A DNA stretch of 64,000 bases. It comes from Corynebacterium endometrii (GTDB taxonomy: Bacteria; Actinomycetota; Actinomycetes; Mycobacteriales; Mycobacteriaceae). The notes beneath the pieces are model-generated. The model was not told where the DNA came from. It worked only from the letters and a program-made list of their open reading frames with translations, and did no database searches. The translations under genes were made by a program, and so were the position numbers. Below are positions 1-8,335 of the stretch, piece after piece (position 1 is the stretch's first letter; every line of letters begins with the position of its first letter). The stretch spans positions 186,001-250,000 of the forward strand of contig NZ_CP039247.1 of the NCBI RefSeq assembly GCF_004795735.1, given 5' to 3'.

Positions 1-22
1 CAGATAGGGCGGGAAATCAGTT

Positions 23-62
23 GATTAGTCACGGTGTTAATTTTTCCATAACGCGACTAATC
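23..62. promoter_or_regulatory. 8-bp inverted repeat before the first gene
   Basis: GATTAGTC (23-30) and GACTAATC (55-62) form a perfect inverted repeat around an AT-rich centre, ending 9 bases before the ATG at 72. It could be an operator or part of a promoter. No regulator is recognised, so the role is inference only. Confidence 0.3.
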
Positions 63-71
63 TGACGAGGT

Positions 72-575
72 ATGAGCGAAGACTTCAATGAGGGCATCTC
101 CTTTGCAGTGACCGTCACCCAGGCGGACGGCGTGTGGCAGGTCCGTGAGTTTGATGATGATTTCGAGGACGTGCAGACCTCCATCAAGGCCGTGCGTGCA
201 CTGCGCAGCCCGTCCGCGGCCTTCGCCCTGTTGTGCGTTGAGGATGAATATTTTGTCATCGTCCGCCCGGTGCCGGGCGGGGTGCGCATCGCTTTGTCCG
301 ACGCCGTGGTCGCCGTCGAGGATGACTTCGCCGCCGATTTCCTGGACCTGCGGGATATCGACGTCCCAGACTTGGACGAGGATGAGATCGATAACGCGGA
401 TCCGTATGCGGAAGGCGACCTGGACATCCTCGCCGATCTAGGACTGAACGAGGATCAGCTGGGCTACATCGCGTCCGATGATGAAGATTACGCCTCAGAT
501 ATGCTCCTACGCATCGCCGGTGAACTGGGATTCGGCGATGAATTGGAAGACATCATCAACGGCGAGGACGAGTGA
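72..575 (+). CDS. tRNA adenosine deaminase-associated protein
   Basis: This 167-residue, strongly acidic protein has long Asp/Glu runs in its second half and no membrane segment or signal peptide. Its stop overlaps the start of tadA by a few bases, a translationally coupled arrangement seen across Actinobacteria, where the family is known as tRNA adenosine deaminase-associated protein. The biochemical role is not established; a partner or modulator of TadA is the natural inference from the fixed pairing. The start at ATG 72 follows a GACGAGG stretch that can act as a ribosome binding site. The family assignment rests on composition, length and neighbour. Confidence 0.85.
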   Translation: MSEDFNEGISFAVTVTQADGVWQVREFDDDFEDVQTSIKAVRALRSPSAAFALLCVEDEYFVIVRPVPGGVRIALSDAVVAVEDDFAADFLDLRDIDVPDLDEDEIDNADPYAEGDLDILADLGLNEDQLGYIASDDEDYASDMLLRIAGELGFGDELEDIINGEDE

Positions 576-1072
576 TCCATCCCGGCGAACGGGCGTGCCG
601 CCTGCCGCGGGAGACCGGGGTTGTACGGGCGCAGCGGCGCATGCGCCGCGCGCTTGAGGTGGCGGCCACCACGCCGGCGGGGGATGTGCCGGTGGGCGCG
701 GTGATCTTTGGGCCGGACGGGGCGGAGCTGGCCACGGGGGTCAACCGGCGCGAGCAACTCCAAGACCCCACCGCGCACGCGGAGGTGGAGGCCATTCGGG
801 CTGCGGTGAAGGTGCTGGGGGATGGGTGGCGCCTGACCGGATGCGAGTTGGTGGTAACGCTTGAGCCCTGTGCCATGTGCGCGGGGGCATTGCAGGGGGC
901 TCGGGTGGACTCGGTGGTATTCGGGGCCTGGGAGCCCCGGACCGGCGGATGTGGATCCTTGGTAGACGTGCTGCGCGCCCCCGGGGCGCTGCACGTTCCG
1001 CAGGTGCGTGGGGGCGTGCTGGAGGCGGAGTGTGCGGGAATCCTCTCGACGTTCTTCGGCGAACTTAGGTAG
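572..1072 (+). CDS. tadA: tRNA-specific adenosine deaminase
   Basis: A zinc-dependent deaminase of the cytidine/deoxycytidylate family that converts A34 to inosine in tRNA-Arg(ACG). The catalytic HAE motif (about residue 70) and the PCAMC zinc motif (about residue 97) are both present, giving the expected one His and two Cys ligands and the Glu proton shuttle. Reading from GTG 572 gives 166 residues and overlaps the upstream stop. An ATG at 641 would begin at MRRALEVA, where many family members start, so the true start may be either. A tRNA-Ser gene and the SRP RNA follow within a few kb, the usual neighbourhood of tadA in Gram-positive bacteria. Confidence 0.93.
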   Translation: MIHPGERACRLPRETGVVRAQRRMRRALEVAATTPAGDVPVGAVIFGPDGAELATGVNRREQLQDPTAHAEVEAIRAAVKVLGDGWRLTGCELVVTLEPCAMCAGALQGARVDSVVFGAWEPRTGGCGSLVDVLRAPGALHVPQVRGGVLEAECAGILSTFFGELR

Positions 1073-1106
1073 GCTGGCGCTTATACCAACAAGAAGGAGG
1101 CTCATT

Positions 1107-1304
1107 ATGGGTGATTTTGACAACGCAAAGGACAAGCTCGTAGGCAAGGCTAAGGAGTCCGCTGGCGCGGCTACCGGCGACGAGCAGCTCGAGAACGAGG
1201 GCAAGGGCCAGCACGCCGCGGGCGATGCAAAGCAGAAGATTGCCGACGCGGCCGAGGGTCTTAAGGATAAGGCCAGCGAGGCGCTGGGCAAGCTTAAGGA
1301 TTAA
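1107..1304 (+). CDS. CsbD family stress-response protein
   Basis: A 65-residue, Lys/Ala/Glu/Gly-rich hydrophilic protein beginning MGDFDNAKDKLVGKAKE, the typical pattern of the CsbD family, with a second half of the KIADAAEGLKDKASEALGKL type. The reading frame is open further upstream, but ATG 1107 is chosen because AAGGAGG (1094-1100) lies at ideal spacing before it. CsbD proteins are general-stress-induced in Bacillus and their molecular function is unknown. It lies 34 bases after tadA and before a tRNA gene, so it could be cotranscribed with tadA or have its own promoter. Confidence 0.9.
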   Translation: MGDFDNAKDKLVGKAKESAGAATGDEQLENEGKGQHAAGDAKQKIADAAEGLKDKASEALGKLKD

Positions 1305-1342
1305 TTTGCCCGGCCGCGCATCGCTGCCGTAGTGTGGAACGC

Positions 1343-1433
1343 GGTGGCGTGTCCGAGCGGCCGAAGGTGTTCGCCTCGAAAGCGAATGTTGGGTAACCCC
1401 CAACCGCGGGTTCAAATCCCGCCGCCACCGCCA
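1343..1433 (+). tRNA. tRNA-Ser (CGA)
   Basis: The acceptor strands GGTGGCG (1343-1349) and CGCCACC (1423-1429) pair. The anticodon stem-loop TTCGC-CTCGAAA-GCGAA gives anticodon CGA. A long variable arm typical of serine tRNAs, the GGTTCAAATCC T-arm and an encoded CCA (1431-1433) are present. Confidence 0.97.
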
Positions 1434-1436
1434 TTT

Positions 1437-1468
1437 CCCCACCTGTTTACGCAGGTGGGGATTCTTTT
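1437..1468 (+). terminator. Rho-independent terminator after tRNA-Ser
   Basis: A perfect 9-bp stem, CCCCACCTG and CAGGTGGGG, with a TTTACG loop is followed by ATTCTTTT. It starts three bases after the tRNA CCA end. Confidence 0.85.
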
Positions 1469-1529
1469 ATGCCGTGGGAGGCCACGCGGTAGGCTGGTGT
1501 GACACGTGTGAAAGCTATTTGAGGGGATT

Positions 1530-3953
1530 GTGGTGGCTAAATTTCTGTTCCGCCTTGGTCGATGGTCCTTCCTAAATAAATGGAAGGTGATCATCGGCTG
1601 GATTGTGCTGCTGGCGGCCATGGGGGGCGCTACGGCGGCGCTGATGAAGCCCATGACCCAGGAGTTCTCCATCTCCGGAACCCCGGCGATTGACGCCACG
1701 TACAGGGCCGTGGAGCTATTCCCCGAGGGTGGCAACCCCGCCAACTCCCCGTCGGTGAACCTCACTTTCCAGGCCCCCGAGGGCCAAAAGCTTAGCGATC
1801 CTCACAATGAGGCCGCGATAGATGCGGTCATCTCCCACCTGCGGGAAAACCTAGACTTCGGCGATGACCTGCGTTTTGGTAATCCGCTGGAGGTATCCCC
1901 GGCGCTGCAGCAGGGCGTGATTGACCAGATGACTGGATTCGGCCTGCCGCGGGAGACCGCTGAGGCGGACGCCGCGAACCTGGCCATGGTCAATGAGGAT
2001 GAGACCATCGCCTACACCACGTTCAACTTCGATGCGTCCTCGCCGTACACGGTGGAGCAATCCGATAAGGACATTGTCACGGACGCGATGAACATCGGCC
2101 GGGCCCAGGGCCTGCTGGTGGAGGCCGGCGGCGCCGGCTTCGGTGACGTCATCGCCGTAGAGCCCCTCTCTGAGATCATCGGCCTGGCCGTGGCCTTCCT
2201 GGTGCTGATTTTCACCTTTGGATCCCTGGTGGCCTCCGGCATGCCGCTGCTGTCCGCCGTCATCGGCGTGGGCCTGGGCGCACTGGGCATGCTGGCCATG
2301 ACCCACTGGTTTGAGCTCAATAACATCACCCCAGTCCTGGCCGTGATGATTGGCCTGGCCGTAGGCATCGACTATGCGCTGTTCATCCTCTCCCGCTATC
2401 GGGCCGAGCGCGAGGCCAGGCCGGGCCCGGAGGCCGCGGGCATGGCGGTGGGCACCGCGGGCTCCTCCGTGGTCTTTGCGGGCGCAACCGTGTTCATCGC
2501 GTTGTTCGCGCTCATCATCGCCAACATCGAGTTCCTCACCGCCATGGGCCTGGCGGCCGCGGCCACCGTCGCGGTTTCCGTGCTCGTGGCGCTGACCTTC
2601 GTCCCGGCCATGCTGGGAGCGCTGGGGGATAAGTCCTTCGCGGGCGCGGTTCCTGGAGTGGCGGGCAATCCCGCCAAGTGGCGCAAGAAGCGGTCCATGC
2701 AGGGCCCAACCATGGGCAACCGCTGGGTGCGTTTCGTGCAGAAGTGGCCGGGCCTCACCATGGCCGCGGTGGTCCTGTCGCTGGGCGCGCTGTCCACGCC
2801 GGTGCTCAACATGGAGCTGGCGCTGCCGGCGGATACCACCTCCGATCCGGACACCACGCAGCGCAAGGCCGCGGACACGCTCTCTGAAGGCTTTGGCCCG
2901 GGGATTAACGGCCCCTTCCTGGTGATCGTGGACGGACAGGCGGCCGACCCGAACGCCGCGGCGCTGGCGCCGCTCATCGAGGCGCAGGCGGAGGGAAGCG
3001 GGCAGGACAAGGCCACCTTCTCCTCCTTCATGTACGCCGCCGACCAGCTCAACACCGTGGGTGGCGTCAAGCGCGCCCAGCTGGTGGGCGTGAACTCAGA
3101 GGGCACCGCGGCCCAGATCATGGTCACCCCGGAGACCTCACCAACTGACGCGGCGACCGTGAAGGTGGCGGCCGCGCTGCGCGAGACCAACGCCCAGATT
3201 GAGGATGCCACCGGCGCCGAGCTGGGCATGACTGGGCTTACGGCCGTGCAGCTGGATATCACCGAGCGCCTCGAGGGTGCCATGCCGCTGTACCTGTCCA
3301 TCGTGGTGGGCCTGGCCATCGTCCTGTTGCTGCTGGTATTCCGCTCCATCCTGGTGCCGGTGGTTGCCGGTTTGGGCTTCCTGCTGTCCGTGGGCGCGGC
3401 CTTTGGCGTGACCGTCCTGGTGTGGCAGGAGGGTTTTACCGGCCTGGTGCCGGCGCCCGGCCCGCTCATTTCCTTCATGCCAATCTTCCTCATCGGTGTG
3501 ACCTTCGGCCTCGCCATGGATTACCAGGTATTCCTGGTTACCCGCATGCGTGAGTACTACTCACGCATGGGCGGGCGGGCGTCCGCGGGCTCGCCGTACA
3601 ATGCGGTGGATGAGTCCACGATTGTGGGCTTTACCCAGGGAGCCCGCGTGGTCACCGCCGCGGCGATCATCATGATCTCCGTGTTCGTGGCGTTTATCGG
3701 CCAGCCGCTGCCCTTTATCAAGATCTTCGGATTCGCCCTGGCCGCCGCGGTCCTGTTTGACGCCTTCTTTGTCCGCATGGCCCTGGTGCCGGCCACCATG
3801 TTCCTGATGGGCCGCGCCACCTGGTGGATGCCCCGGTGGCTGGATAAGGTGCTCCCGGAGCTGGACGTGGAGGGCACCGCGCTGGAGGAGCAGTACGGTT
3901 CGGGGCACCAGAGCGTTCAGGCCGAAGAACGCGTGGGGGCCCACGCCCGTTAA
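1530..3953 (+). CDS. MMPL family RND transporter
   Basis: An 807-residue polytopic membrane protein of the MMPL (RND superfamily) type found in mycolate-containing Actinobacteria. One N-terminal membrane helix (IIGWIVLLAAMGG) is followed by an extracytoplasmic domain, a five-helix block with the GIDYALFILSRYRAE motif that carries the proton-relay Asp-Tyr pair, a second large periplasmic domain, and a second helix block with GLAMDYQVFLVTRMRE. The two-fold repeat is therefore clear. The substrate is unknown; relatives export lipids or drugs. GTG 1530 lies very close to GAGGGG, so the adjacent GTG 1533 (MAKFLF) is an equally good start. The gene ends 10 bases before tgt and may be cotranscribed with it. 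Confidence 0.9.
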   Translation: MVAKFLFRLGRWSFLNKWKVIIGWIVLLAAMGGATAALMKPMTQEFSISGTPAIDATYRAVELFPEGGNPANSPSVNLTFQAPEGQKLSDPHNEAAIDAVISHLRENLDFGDDLRFGNPLEVSPALQQGVIDQMTGFGLPRETAEADAANLAMVNEDETIAYTTFNFDASSPYTVEQSDKDIVTDAMNIGRAQGLLVEAGGAGFGDVIAVEPLSEIIGLAVAFLVLIFTFGSLVASGMPLLSAVIGVGLGALGMLAMTHWFELNNITPVLAVMIGLAVGIDYALFILSRYRAEREARPGPEAAGMAVGTAGSSVVFAGATVFIALFALIIANIEFLTAMGLAAAATVAVSVLVALTFVPAMLGALGDKSFAGAVPGVAGNPAKWRKKRSMQGPTMGNRWVRFVQKWPGLTMAAVVLSLGALSTPVLNMELALPADTTSDPDTTQRKAADTLSEGFGPGINGPFLVIVDGQAADPNAAALAPLIEAQAEGSGQDKATFSSFMYAADQLNTVGGVKRAQLVGVNSEGTAAQIMVTPETSPTDAATVKVAAALRETNAQIEDATGAELGMTGLTAVQLDITERLEGAMPLYLSIVVGLAIVLLLLVFRSILVPVVAGLGFLLSVGAAFGVTVLVWQEGFTGLVPAPGPLISFMPIFLIGVTFGLAMDYQVFLVTRMREYYSRMGGRASAGSPYNAVDESTIVGFTQGARVVTAAAIIMISVFVAFIGQPLPFIKIFGFALAAAVLFDAFFVRMALVPATMFLMGRATWWMPRWLDKVLPELDVEGTALEEQYGSGHQSVQAEERVGAHAR

Positions 3954-3963
3954 ACTGTTGGGC

Positions 3964-5271
3964 ATGACTGAACCACGTGAGCTTTACCCATCTACCGCCA
4001 GCGACATTCCGGAGGCGCCGCTGGGCCAGGACCTGAGCTTTGAGGTGGGCACCCAACTCGAGCCGGCCCCGGGCCGCCACGGGCGCACCGGCGTGATTCA
4101 TACCCCTCACGGTGACATTCACACCCCGGCGTTTATCCCCGTGGCCACCAAGGCCACGGTAAAGACGCTGACCCCGGAGCAGATCCGCTCCACCGGCGCG
4201 CAGGCCATCCTGTCCAACGCCTATCACCTGTACCTGCAGCCGGGCCACGACCTGGTGGATGAGGCCGGCGGCGTGGCCAAATTTGAGAACTGGCACGGCC
4301 CCACCTACACGGACTCCGGCGGATTCCAGGTGATGAGCCTCGGCGTTGGGTTCAAAAAGGTTCTGGCCATGGACACCACAAACCTCAAGCGCGAGGATAT
4401 CCGGGCCGCGGACAAGGAGCGCATGGCGCGCGTGGATGAAGACGGCGTTAACTTCAAGAGCTTCATCGATGGTTCCAAGCACCGCTTTACCCCGGAGGTC
4501 TCCATGCAGATCCAGCACGGGCTGGGCGCGGATATCCTCTTCGCCTTCGATGAGCTCACCACGCTGGTAGACACCCGCCAATACCAGGAGGAATCCGTGG
4601 CGCGCACCCACCGCTGGGCGCAGCGCTGCCTGGACGAGCACCACCGCCTCACGCAGGAGCGTTCCCACCGCCCCCGCCAGTCCCTCTGGGGCGTGGTGCA
4701 GGGCGCGCAGTACGAGGACCTCCGCCGGCAGGCCGCCCGCGGGCTGGTCGATCTGTCCGCGCAGGCAGAAGACGCCGGCAAGCGCGGATTCGGCGGCTAC
4801 GGCATCGGCGGGGCTATCGAGAAGGAGAACCTGGGGACAATCGTCGGCTGGGTGTGCGATGAGCTGCCGGTAGACAAGCCGCGCCACCTGCTGGGAATCT
4901 CCGAGCCCGATGATCTCTTCGCCGGCATCGAGGCCGGCGCGGACACCTTTGACTGCGTGGCGCCCACCAGGCTGGGTCGCCGCGGCGGGGTCTACACGCT
5001 GGACGGGCGCATGAATCTTAAGGGCTCCAAGTTCAAGCGGGATTTCCGCGGGATCGATGAGGAGTTTGGCGGTTATGTTTCCACGCACTATTCACGCGCG
5101 TACATCCGTCACCTGCTCAAGGCCAATGAATTCCTAGCGGGAACGCTGTGCACCATGCACAACCTGGAGTTCATGATCGCGCTGGTGGATAACGCCCGCA
5201 AGGCCATCGATGGTGGCTACTACGAGGAATACCGGGACGCCTTTATGGCCCGCTACTACGCGGGCGCGTAG
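3964..5271 (+). CDS. tgt: Queuine tRNA-ribosyltransferase (Tgt), divergent
   Basis: A 435-residue base-exchange enzyme that replaces G34 by a 7-deazaguanine in GUN-anticodon tRNAs. The general base region TDSGGFQVMSL (Asp near 117), the FAFDELT substrate loop (Asp near 196) and the nucleophile FDCVAPTR (Asp near 330) are conserved. Two features are odd. The C-terminal zinc site, normally CxCxxC plus His, reads EFGGYVSTHYSRAY near residues 368-378 with no cysteine. The specificity loop usually written GGLAVGE reads GGAIEKE near 283. A transporter and gluQ follow, and no preQ1 biosynthesis gene is seen in the window, so salvage of an exogenous base is likely. ATG 3964 is preferred to an in-frame TTG at 3958. 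Its 3' end overlaps the convergent transporter gene by 16 bases. Confidence 0.88.
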   Translation: MTEPRELYPSTASDIPEAPLGQDLSFEVGTQLEPAPGRHGRTGVIHTPHGDIHTPAFIPVATKATVKTLTPEQIRSTGAQAILSNAYHLYLQPGHDLVDEAGGVAKFENWHGPTYTDSGGFQVMSLGVGFKKVLAMDTTNLKREDIRAADKERMARVDEDGVNFKSFIDGSKHRFTPEVSMQIQHGLGADILFAFDELTTLVDTRQYQEESVARTHRWAQRCLDEHHRLTQERSHRPRQSLWGVVQGAQYEDLRRQAARGLVDLSAQAEDAGKRGFGGYGIGGAIEKENLGTIVGWVCDELPVDKPRHLLGISEPDDLFAGIEAGADTFDCVAPTRLGRRGGVYTLDGRMNLKGSKFKRDFRGIDEEFGGYVSTHYSRAYIRHLLKANEFLAGTLCTMHNLEFMIALVDNARKAIDGGYYEEYRDAFMARYYAGA

Positions 5272-5954
5272 TCCTCGCGGCGCTTGACCCACGCGATGAC
5301 CTTGGTGGTCACCGGCAGGAGGATGACCTCGATGGCGGTCTTCCACACAAACCCCACCGTTACGTAGTTGACGAACTGGCCCACGGTTTCCACGCCGATG
5401 ACCGGCGCGGCAATTGCGCAAAACAGCAGCGTGTCGCCGAATTCGCCCACGACGGTGGACAGGACCAGGCGGGTTTTTAGCCGGTTTTCGCCGGCGCGTT
5501 TCTTCAGCTGGACCAGGGTCCATGCGTTGAGCAGCTGGCCCGCCACGTAGCCGGCCAGGGAGGCCAGGAGGATTTGCGGCACGAGGCCCAGGGTTGCGGC
5601 GAAGGCCTCCTGGCCCTCGTAGAAGTCCGCTGCCGGGAGCCAGATGGCGATGTAGAAGGACAGGGTCATGAGCAGCGCCATGACGAAGCCTATGATGATA
5701 GCCCTGCGGGTGGATTTGAATCCGTAGCATTCCGCCAGCACATCGCCCGCGATGTAGGCCAGGGGGAACAGGAAGAAGGCGCCGTCAGTGATGAGGGGCC
5801 CTAGCTGGACGCCCTTGGAGGCGTTGATGTTCGAGATGAGGAACGTGACTACGAACACCGTGACCAGCCACGGGTACAGGGTGGACTGTACCGGGATGAA
5901 TCGGATGCTCTCGCCACGGTTATTCGTGGTTGCGGTTGCCGATTGAGTTGACAT
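5256..5954 (-). CDS. Queuosine precursor transporter (YhhQ/VUT family)
   Basis: A 232-residue inner-membrane protein with about six hydrophobic helices and the family signature around [21 protein letters not shown], followed by a conserved [10 protein letters not shown] helix. YhhQ-type proteins import preQ0/preQ1 in E. coli and queuine or queuosine in some other bacteria. The location between tgt and gluQ makes import of a 7-deazaguanine base the clear inference. It is convergent with tgt (16-base overlap) and divergent from gluQ, with about 42 bases between the two start codons. The start is ATG 5954 ([10 protein letters not shown]). An older name, vitamin uptake-like, reflects sequence similarity only. 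Confidence 0.88.
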   Translation of the reverse strand: MSTQSATATTNNRGESIRFIPVQSTLYPWLVTVFVVTFLISNINASKGVQLGPLITDGAFFLFPLAYIAGDVLAECYGFKSTRRAIIIGFVMALLMTLSFYIAIWLPAADFYEGQEAFAATLGLVPQILLASLAGYVAGQLLNAWTLVQLKKRAGENRLKTRLVLSTVVGEFGDTLLFCAIAAPVIGVETVGQFVNYVTVGFVWKTAIEVILLPVTTKVIAWVKRREDYAPA

Positions 5955-5996
5955 AGCGGTTATCTAATCACGGTTTGGGTGCGTAACCTAAAAATT

Positions 5997-6899
5997 ATGC
6001 ACGGTTCAGGACGTTACGCCCCCAGCCCCAGCGGGGATCTGCACTTTGGCAATCTCCGTACCGCCATGGTCGCGTGGCTTGCCGCCCGCAGCACCGGCAG
6101 GGAATTCATCATGCGCGTCGAGGACATTGATACCCAGCGCTCCTCCATGGACTCCGCCCACCGGCAGCTTGAGGACTTAGCGGCGCTGGGCATCGAGTGG
6201 GACGCGGTGGAGTATCAAAGCGACAATGGCGCCCGTTACGCCGCGGCGCTGGACAAACTTCCCACCTTTGAGTGTTACTGCTCCCGCAAGGACATCCAGG
6301 AAGCGTCCAGCGCCCCGCACGCCATTCCGGGGCAGTATCCAGGCACGTGCCGCGACCTAAGCCCGCAGCAGCGCGAGTCGAAGCGAGAGCAGCTGCAGGC
6401 CGCCGGCAGGGTGCCAGCTATCCGCCTCGCATCCGAGGCCTCCTCGTGGCGGGTCCACGACCTCCTCCACGGCGATTACACGGGGGACGTGGATGATTTC
6501 ATCCTGCGCCGCGGCGGCAACGCCAACCAGGGGCGGGACTGGGCGTACAACCTGGCGGTGGTTGTCGATGACGGGGCGCGCGGGATCGACCAGGTAGTCC
6601 GCGGCGATGACCTGCTTTCCTCCGCCCCGCGCCAGGCGTATCTGGCGCACCTGCTAGGGCACGAGGCGCCCGAGTACATCCATGTGCCGCTGGTGGTCAA
6701 CGCTGAGGGCAAGCGCCTGGCCAAGCGCGACGGGGCCGTAACCCTCCGCCAGCTGCGTGAGCAGCGGTCGGTGGGCGATGCGGACGTAGTGCGAATGATC
6801 GCGGAATCACTGGGGTATCCCGGGCTAAACACCGCCCAGCAGCTGCTGGACGCCTTCGACGTAGAACGGATTCCACGCCGGCCCCACGTGTGGGAATAG
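5997..6899 (+). CDS. gluQ: Glutamyl-queuosine tRNA(Asp) synthetase
   Basis: A truncated glutamyl-tRNA synthetase paralogue lacking the anticodon-binding domain. It attaches glutamate to queuosine 34 of tRNA-Asp. The HIGH-like motif is [11 protein letters not shown] near the N-terminus, the KMSKS-like motif is KRLAKRDG, and the inserted zinc knuckle CYCSRKD...YPGTC is intact. The length (300 residues from ATG 5997) is right for GluQ rather than GltX. An in-frame GTG at 5979 would add six residues; ATG 5997 fits the family N-terminus better. Its presence implies that queuosine is actually made on tRNA-Asp here, which argues that the neighbouring divergent tgt is functional. Confidence 0.92.
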   Translation: MHGSGRYAPSPSGDLHFGNLRTAMVAWLAARSTGREFIMRVEDIDTQRSSMDSAHRQLEDLAALGIEWDAVEYQSDNGARYAAALDKLPTFECYCSRKDIQEASSAPHAIPGQYPGTCRDLSPQQRESKREQLQAAGRVPAIRLASEASSWRVHDLLHGDYTGDVDDFILRRGGNANQGRDWAYNLAVVVDDGARGIDQVVRGDDLLSSAPRQAYLAHLLGHEAPEYIHVPLVVNAEGKRLAKRDGAVTLRQLREQRSVGDADVVRMIAESLGYPGLNTAQQLLDAFDVERIPRRPHVWE

Positions 6900-7073
6900 G
6901 CTAGAAGGGCTAGGTTTTCGACAAAGTCAACAGGGCCCTTATGGGCCGGTTGCTAGTCCCTGAAGGCCTTATCCTGGCCACCACCATAGCCGCGGCCCTG
7001 GGATTGCCTTGGATGACTCCGATGCGCCGGACGGGGAAACACCGGCAGGCCCACACCAGTAGAGTAGAAAGCT

Positions 7074-7472
7074 ATGAACCACGAGGATTCCGCGCCGGAC
7101 CACCCCGCCTATGATTTCCTCCCCGCGCCCGATGCCTACGCATGGGCCGGCGGGGAAGAGGGGCTTGAATTCCTCTACGCGTTCCTCGAACAGGACCTTG
7201 AGGCGTGCCTAGAGGATGAACGGGCCCTCCTGCCCCAAGGGCTGGAGGATTTGTTGGCCAGCGACTCCCTTGAGGACTACGTGTGGCTGTGGCTCAAGCA
7301 CCCCGGCCCCCGCGGCTTCAAGGCGTTTATCGCAACCGGCGCGAAATTCCGTGACATTGAGGTAGACCGCGCATACGCCGCCCGCGTCCAGGAGTGGGCC
7401 ATCGATAATCCGCCGCACGTGACCTGGCTGCGCGAAGACGGCTACGAGGCCCCAATTAATCCGTTTATCTAG
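7074..7472 (+). CDS. Hypothetical acidic protein
   Basis: A 132-residue, acidic, cytoplasmic-looking protein with many aromatic residues and no signal peptide, membrane helix or recognised motif. It begins MNHEDSAPDHPAYDF at ATG 7074 after a weak GTAGAG purine stretch. GC content and codon use resemble its neighbours, so it looks like a resident gene rather than an import. I do not recognise the family. The 174 bases before it hold no gene that I can see. Confidence 0.6.
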   Translation: MNHEDSAPDHPAYDFLPAPDAYAWAGGEEGLEFLYAFLEQDLEACLEDERALLPQGLEDLLASDSLEDYVWLWLKHPGPRGFKAFIATGAKFRDIEVDRAYAARVQEWAIDNPPHVTWLREDGYEAPINPFI

Positions 7473-7506
7473 CAGTGTCGCCGCATCATGCCCGCCCCAG
7501 GCATTT

Positions 7507-7540
7507 CCCGTAAAAAGGGCGCCCACCAATCAAGGCGCCC
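7507..7540 (-). terminator. Hairpin terminator on the minus strand
   Basis: GGGCGCC (7517-7523) pairs with GGCGCCC (7534-7540). Read on the minus strand it is followed by TTTTTACGGG. It has no T-run on the plus strand. What transcript it would end is unclear; the structured stretch at 7668-7781 lies upstream on that strand. Confidence 0.5.
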
Positions 7541-7667
7541 CCACGCGGCGGCAAACCCGTATCGCGTCACCCCGGGGATGGGGCGGCGGCTGCTGACTCG
7601 CCTTATGGCCCCCAGCGTCCATTGTGCGCCCTTTGGCGCTTGTTCCTTAGGGTTGGGCCTGGGGTCG

Positions 7668-7781
7668 GCTTCTTAGGGCCCTATACTCGGCGCTCAATTA
7701 TGCCGAGGCCCCTGGCTAGCCCGCCGCTGTCGAGGTTATCGCTGGCGGGCTGTCAATTGCTGGGCGCGGCATCTAAGAAGC
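7668..7781. other. Structured intergenic region, possible ncRNA
   Basis: The stretch 7473-7805 has no convincing protein gene. Within it GCTTCTTAG (7668-7676) and CTAAGAAGC (7773-7781) form a perfect 9-bp closing stem. It encloses two hairpins, CTCGGC/GCCGAG (7686-7707) and AGCCCGCC/GGCGGGCT (7718-7751). The shape is a closed multi-branch fold as in a small RNA. The strand is unknown; a minus-strand terminator near 7507-7540 would suit a minus-strand transcript. No known RNA family is recognised. Confidence 0.35.
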
Positions 7782-7805
7782 AAATGTAAAAGAAGGAGAA
7801 AACCA

Positions 7806-7839
7806 GAAATTCCCCGGCTCCGAAGAGCCGGGGAATTTC
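7806..7839 (-). terminator. Terminator after tRNA-Ser (GGA)
   Basis: A perfect 15-bp stem, GAAATTCCCCGGCTC and its complement around a CGAA loop. On the minus strand it is followed by TCTGGTTTTCT. It lies four bases beyond the encoded CCA end of the minus-strand tRNA. Confidence 0.85.
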
Positions 7840-7842
7840 CCT

Positions 7843-7931
7843 TGGCGGAGGATAGGGGATTTGAACCCCTGAGGGATGTGACTCCCGCACGCGTTCCAGG
7901 CGTGTGACATAGGCCGCTAGTCGAATCCTCC
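7843..7931 (-). tRNA. tRNA-Ser (GGA)
   Basis: On the minus strand GGAGGAT (7931-7925) pairs with ATCCTCC (7853-7847). The anticodon stem-loop CACGC-CTGGAAC-GCGTG gives anticodon GGA. A long variable arm, the GGTTCAAATCC T-arm and an encoded CCA (7845-7843) are present. Confidence 0.97.
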
Positions 7932-8108
7932 GTGGAAAGACTTTACAGTAACCCCTTCAATAGAGCAAAATCCGCAGCTTAAACCGTAAAAATGGCCATT
8001 TTTAAGCAGTGTTTAGGTCGGGTTTTAAACCAACCGTGCGCCATCGGGTGCGGGGCGCGGTGTGCCACCGGGTGCGGGCGGCTACTATTCCGGCCAGAGC
8101 GGAGGGGT

Positions 8109-8138
8109 TTGGCGTTCGCTGCCGTTTCCGGCTAAGGT
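8109..8138 (+). promoter_or_regulatory. Probable promoter of the SRP RNA gene
   Basis: TTGGCG (8109-8114) and TAAGGT (8133-8138) are separated by 18 bases, close to the actinobacterial SigA consensus. They lie 6-8 bases before the start of the conserved RNA. Confidence 0.5.
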
Positions 8139-8143
8139 ATTGG

Positions 8144-8234
8144 GCAGGATCTCGCGTGGCGTTTATCCTGTGAATTCCCCCAGGGCAGGAATGCAGCAAG
8201 GGTCAGCAGGCTCTGACGGGTGCGTGAGGTCCCC
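8144..8234 (+). ncRNA. ffs: Small signal recognition particle RNA (4.5S type)
   Basis: The central domain shows the bacterial SRP RNA pattern: TTTATCCTGTGAATTCCCCC, then AGGGCAGGAATGCAGCAAGGG and the complementary return strand. The outer arms GGATCTCGCG and TGCGTGAGGTCC pair to close a single long hairpin of about 90 nt. It binds Ffh for cotranslational membrane targeting. The ends are approximate. A CCCC/GGGG pair just downstream (8231-8249) may help termination. The mobile region begins only about 45 bases after the RNA. Confidence 0.88.
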
Positions 8235-8271
8235 TTTAACGTTTTGGGGACATCCAGTGGGATATCGGGGG

Positions 8272-8279
8272 ATACCGGA
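8272..8279. repeat. Target-site duplication, left copy
   Basis: ATACCGGA abuts the left terminal repeat that begins GGGTTAAGGGTCA at 8280. An identical copy abuts the right terminal repeat at 16214-16221. Eight bases is a typical duplication length for IS256-type and IS1249-type elements. Confidence 0.85.
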
Positions 8280-8335
8280 GGGTTAAGGGTCAAATGTGTG
8301 TCCGGTCGGCGTGTTGCCGGCCGGATGTTTTGTCT

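Noticed and set aside
2396..3517. Long minus-strand frame opposite the MMPL gene
   Set aside because: High-GC genomes give long antisense frames. The plus frame has clear RND motifs, and the minus frame is Ser/Thr/Pro/Ala low complexity.
3718..5088. 456-codon minus-strand frame opposite tgt
   Set aside because: Shadow of tgt, whose catalytic motifs are unmistakable.
7488..7676. 62-codon frame (MPAPGISRKKG...) in the intergenic region before tRNA-Ser
   Set aside because: Its start overlaps a terminator hairpin, there is no ribosome site, and the composition looks random.
8002..8286. Short frames on both strands across the SRP RNA gene
   Set aside because: The region is explained by the SRP RNA fold and its promoter.
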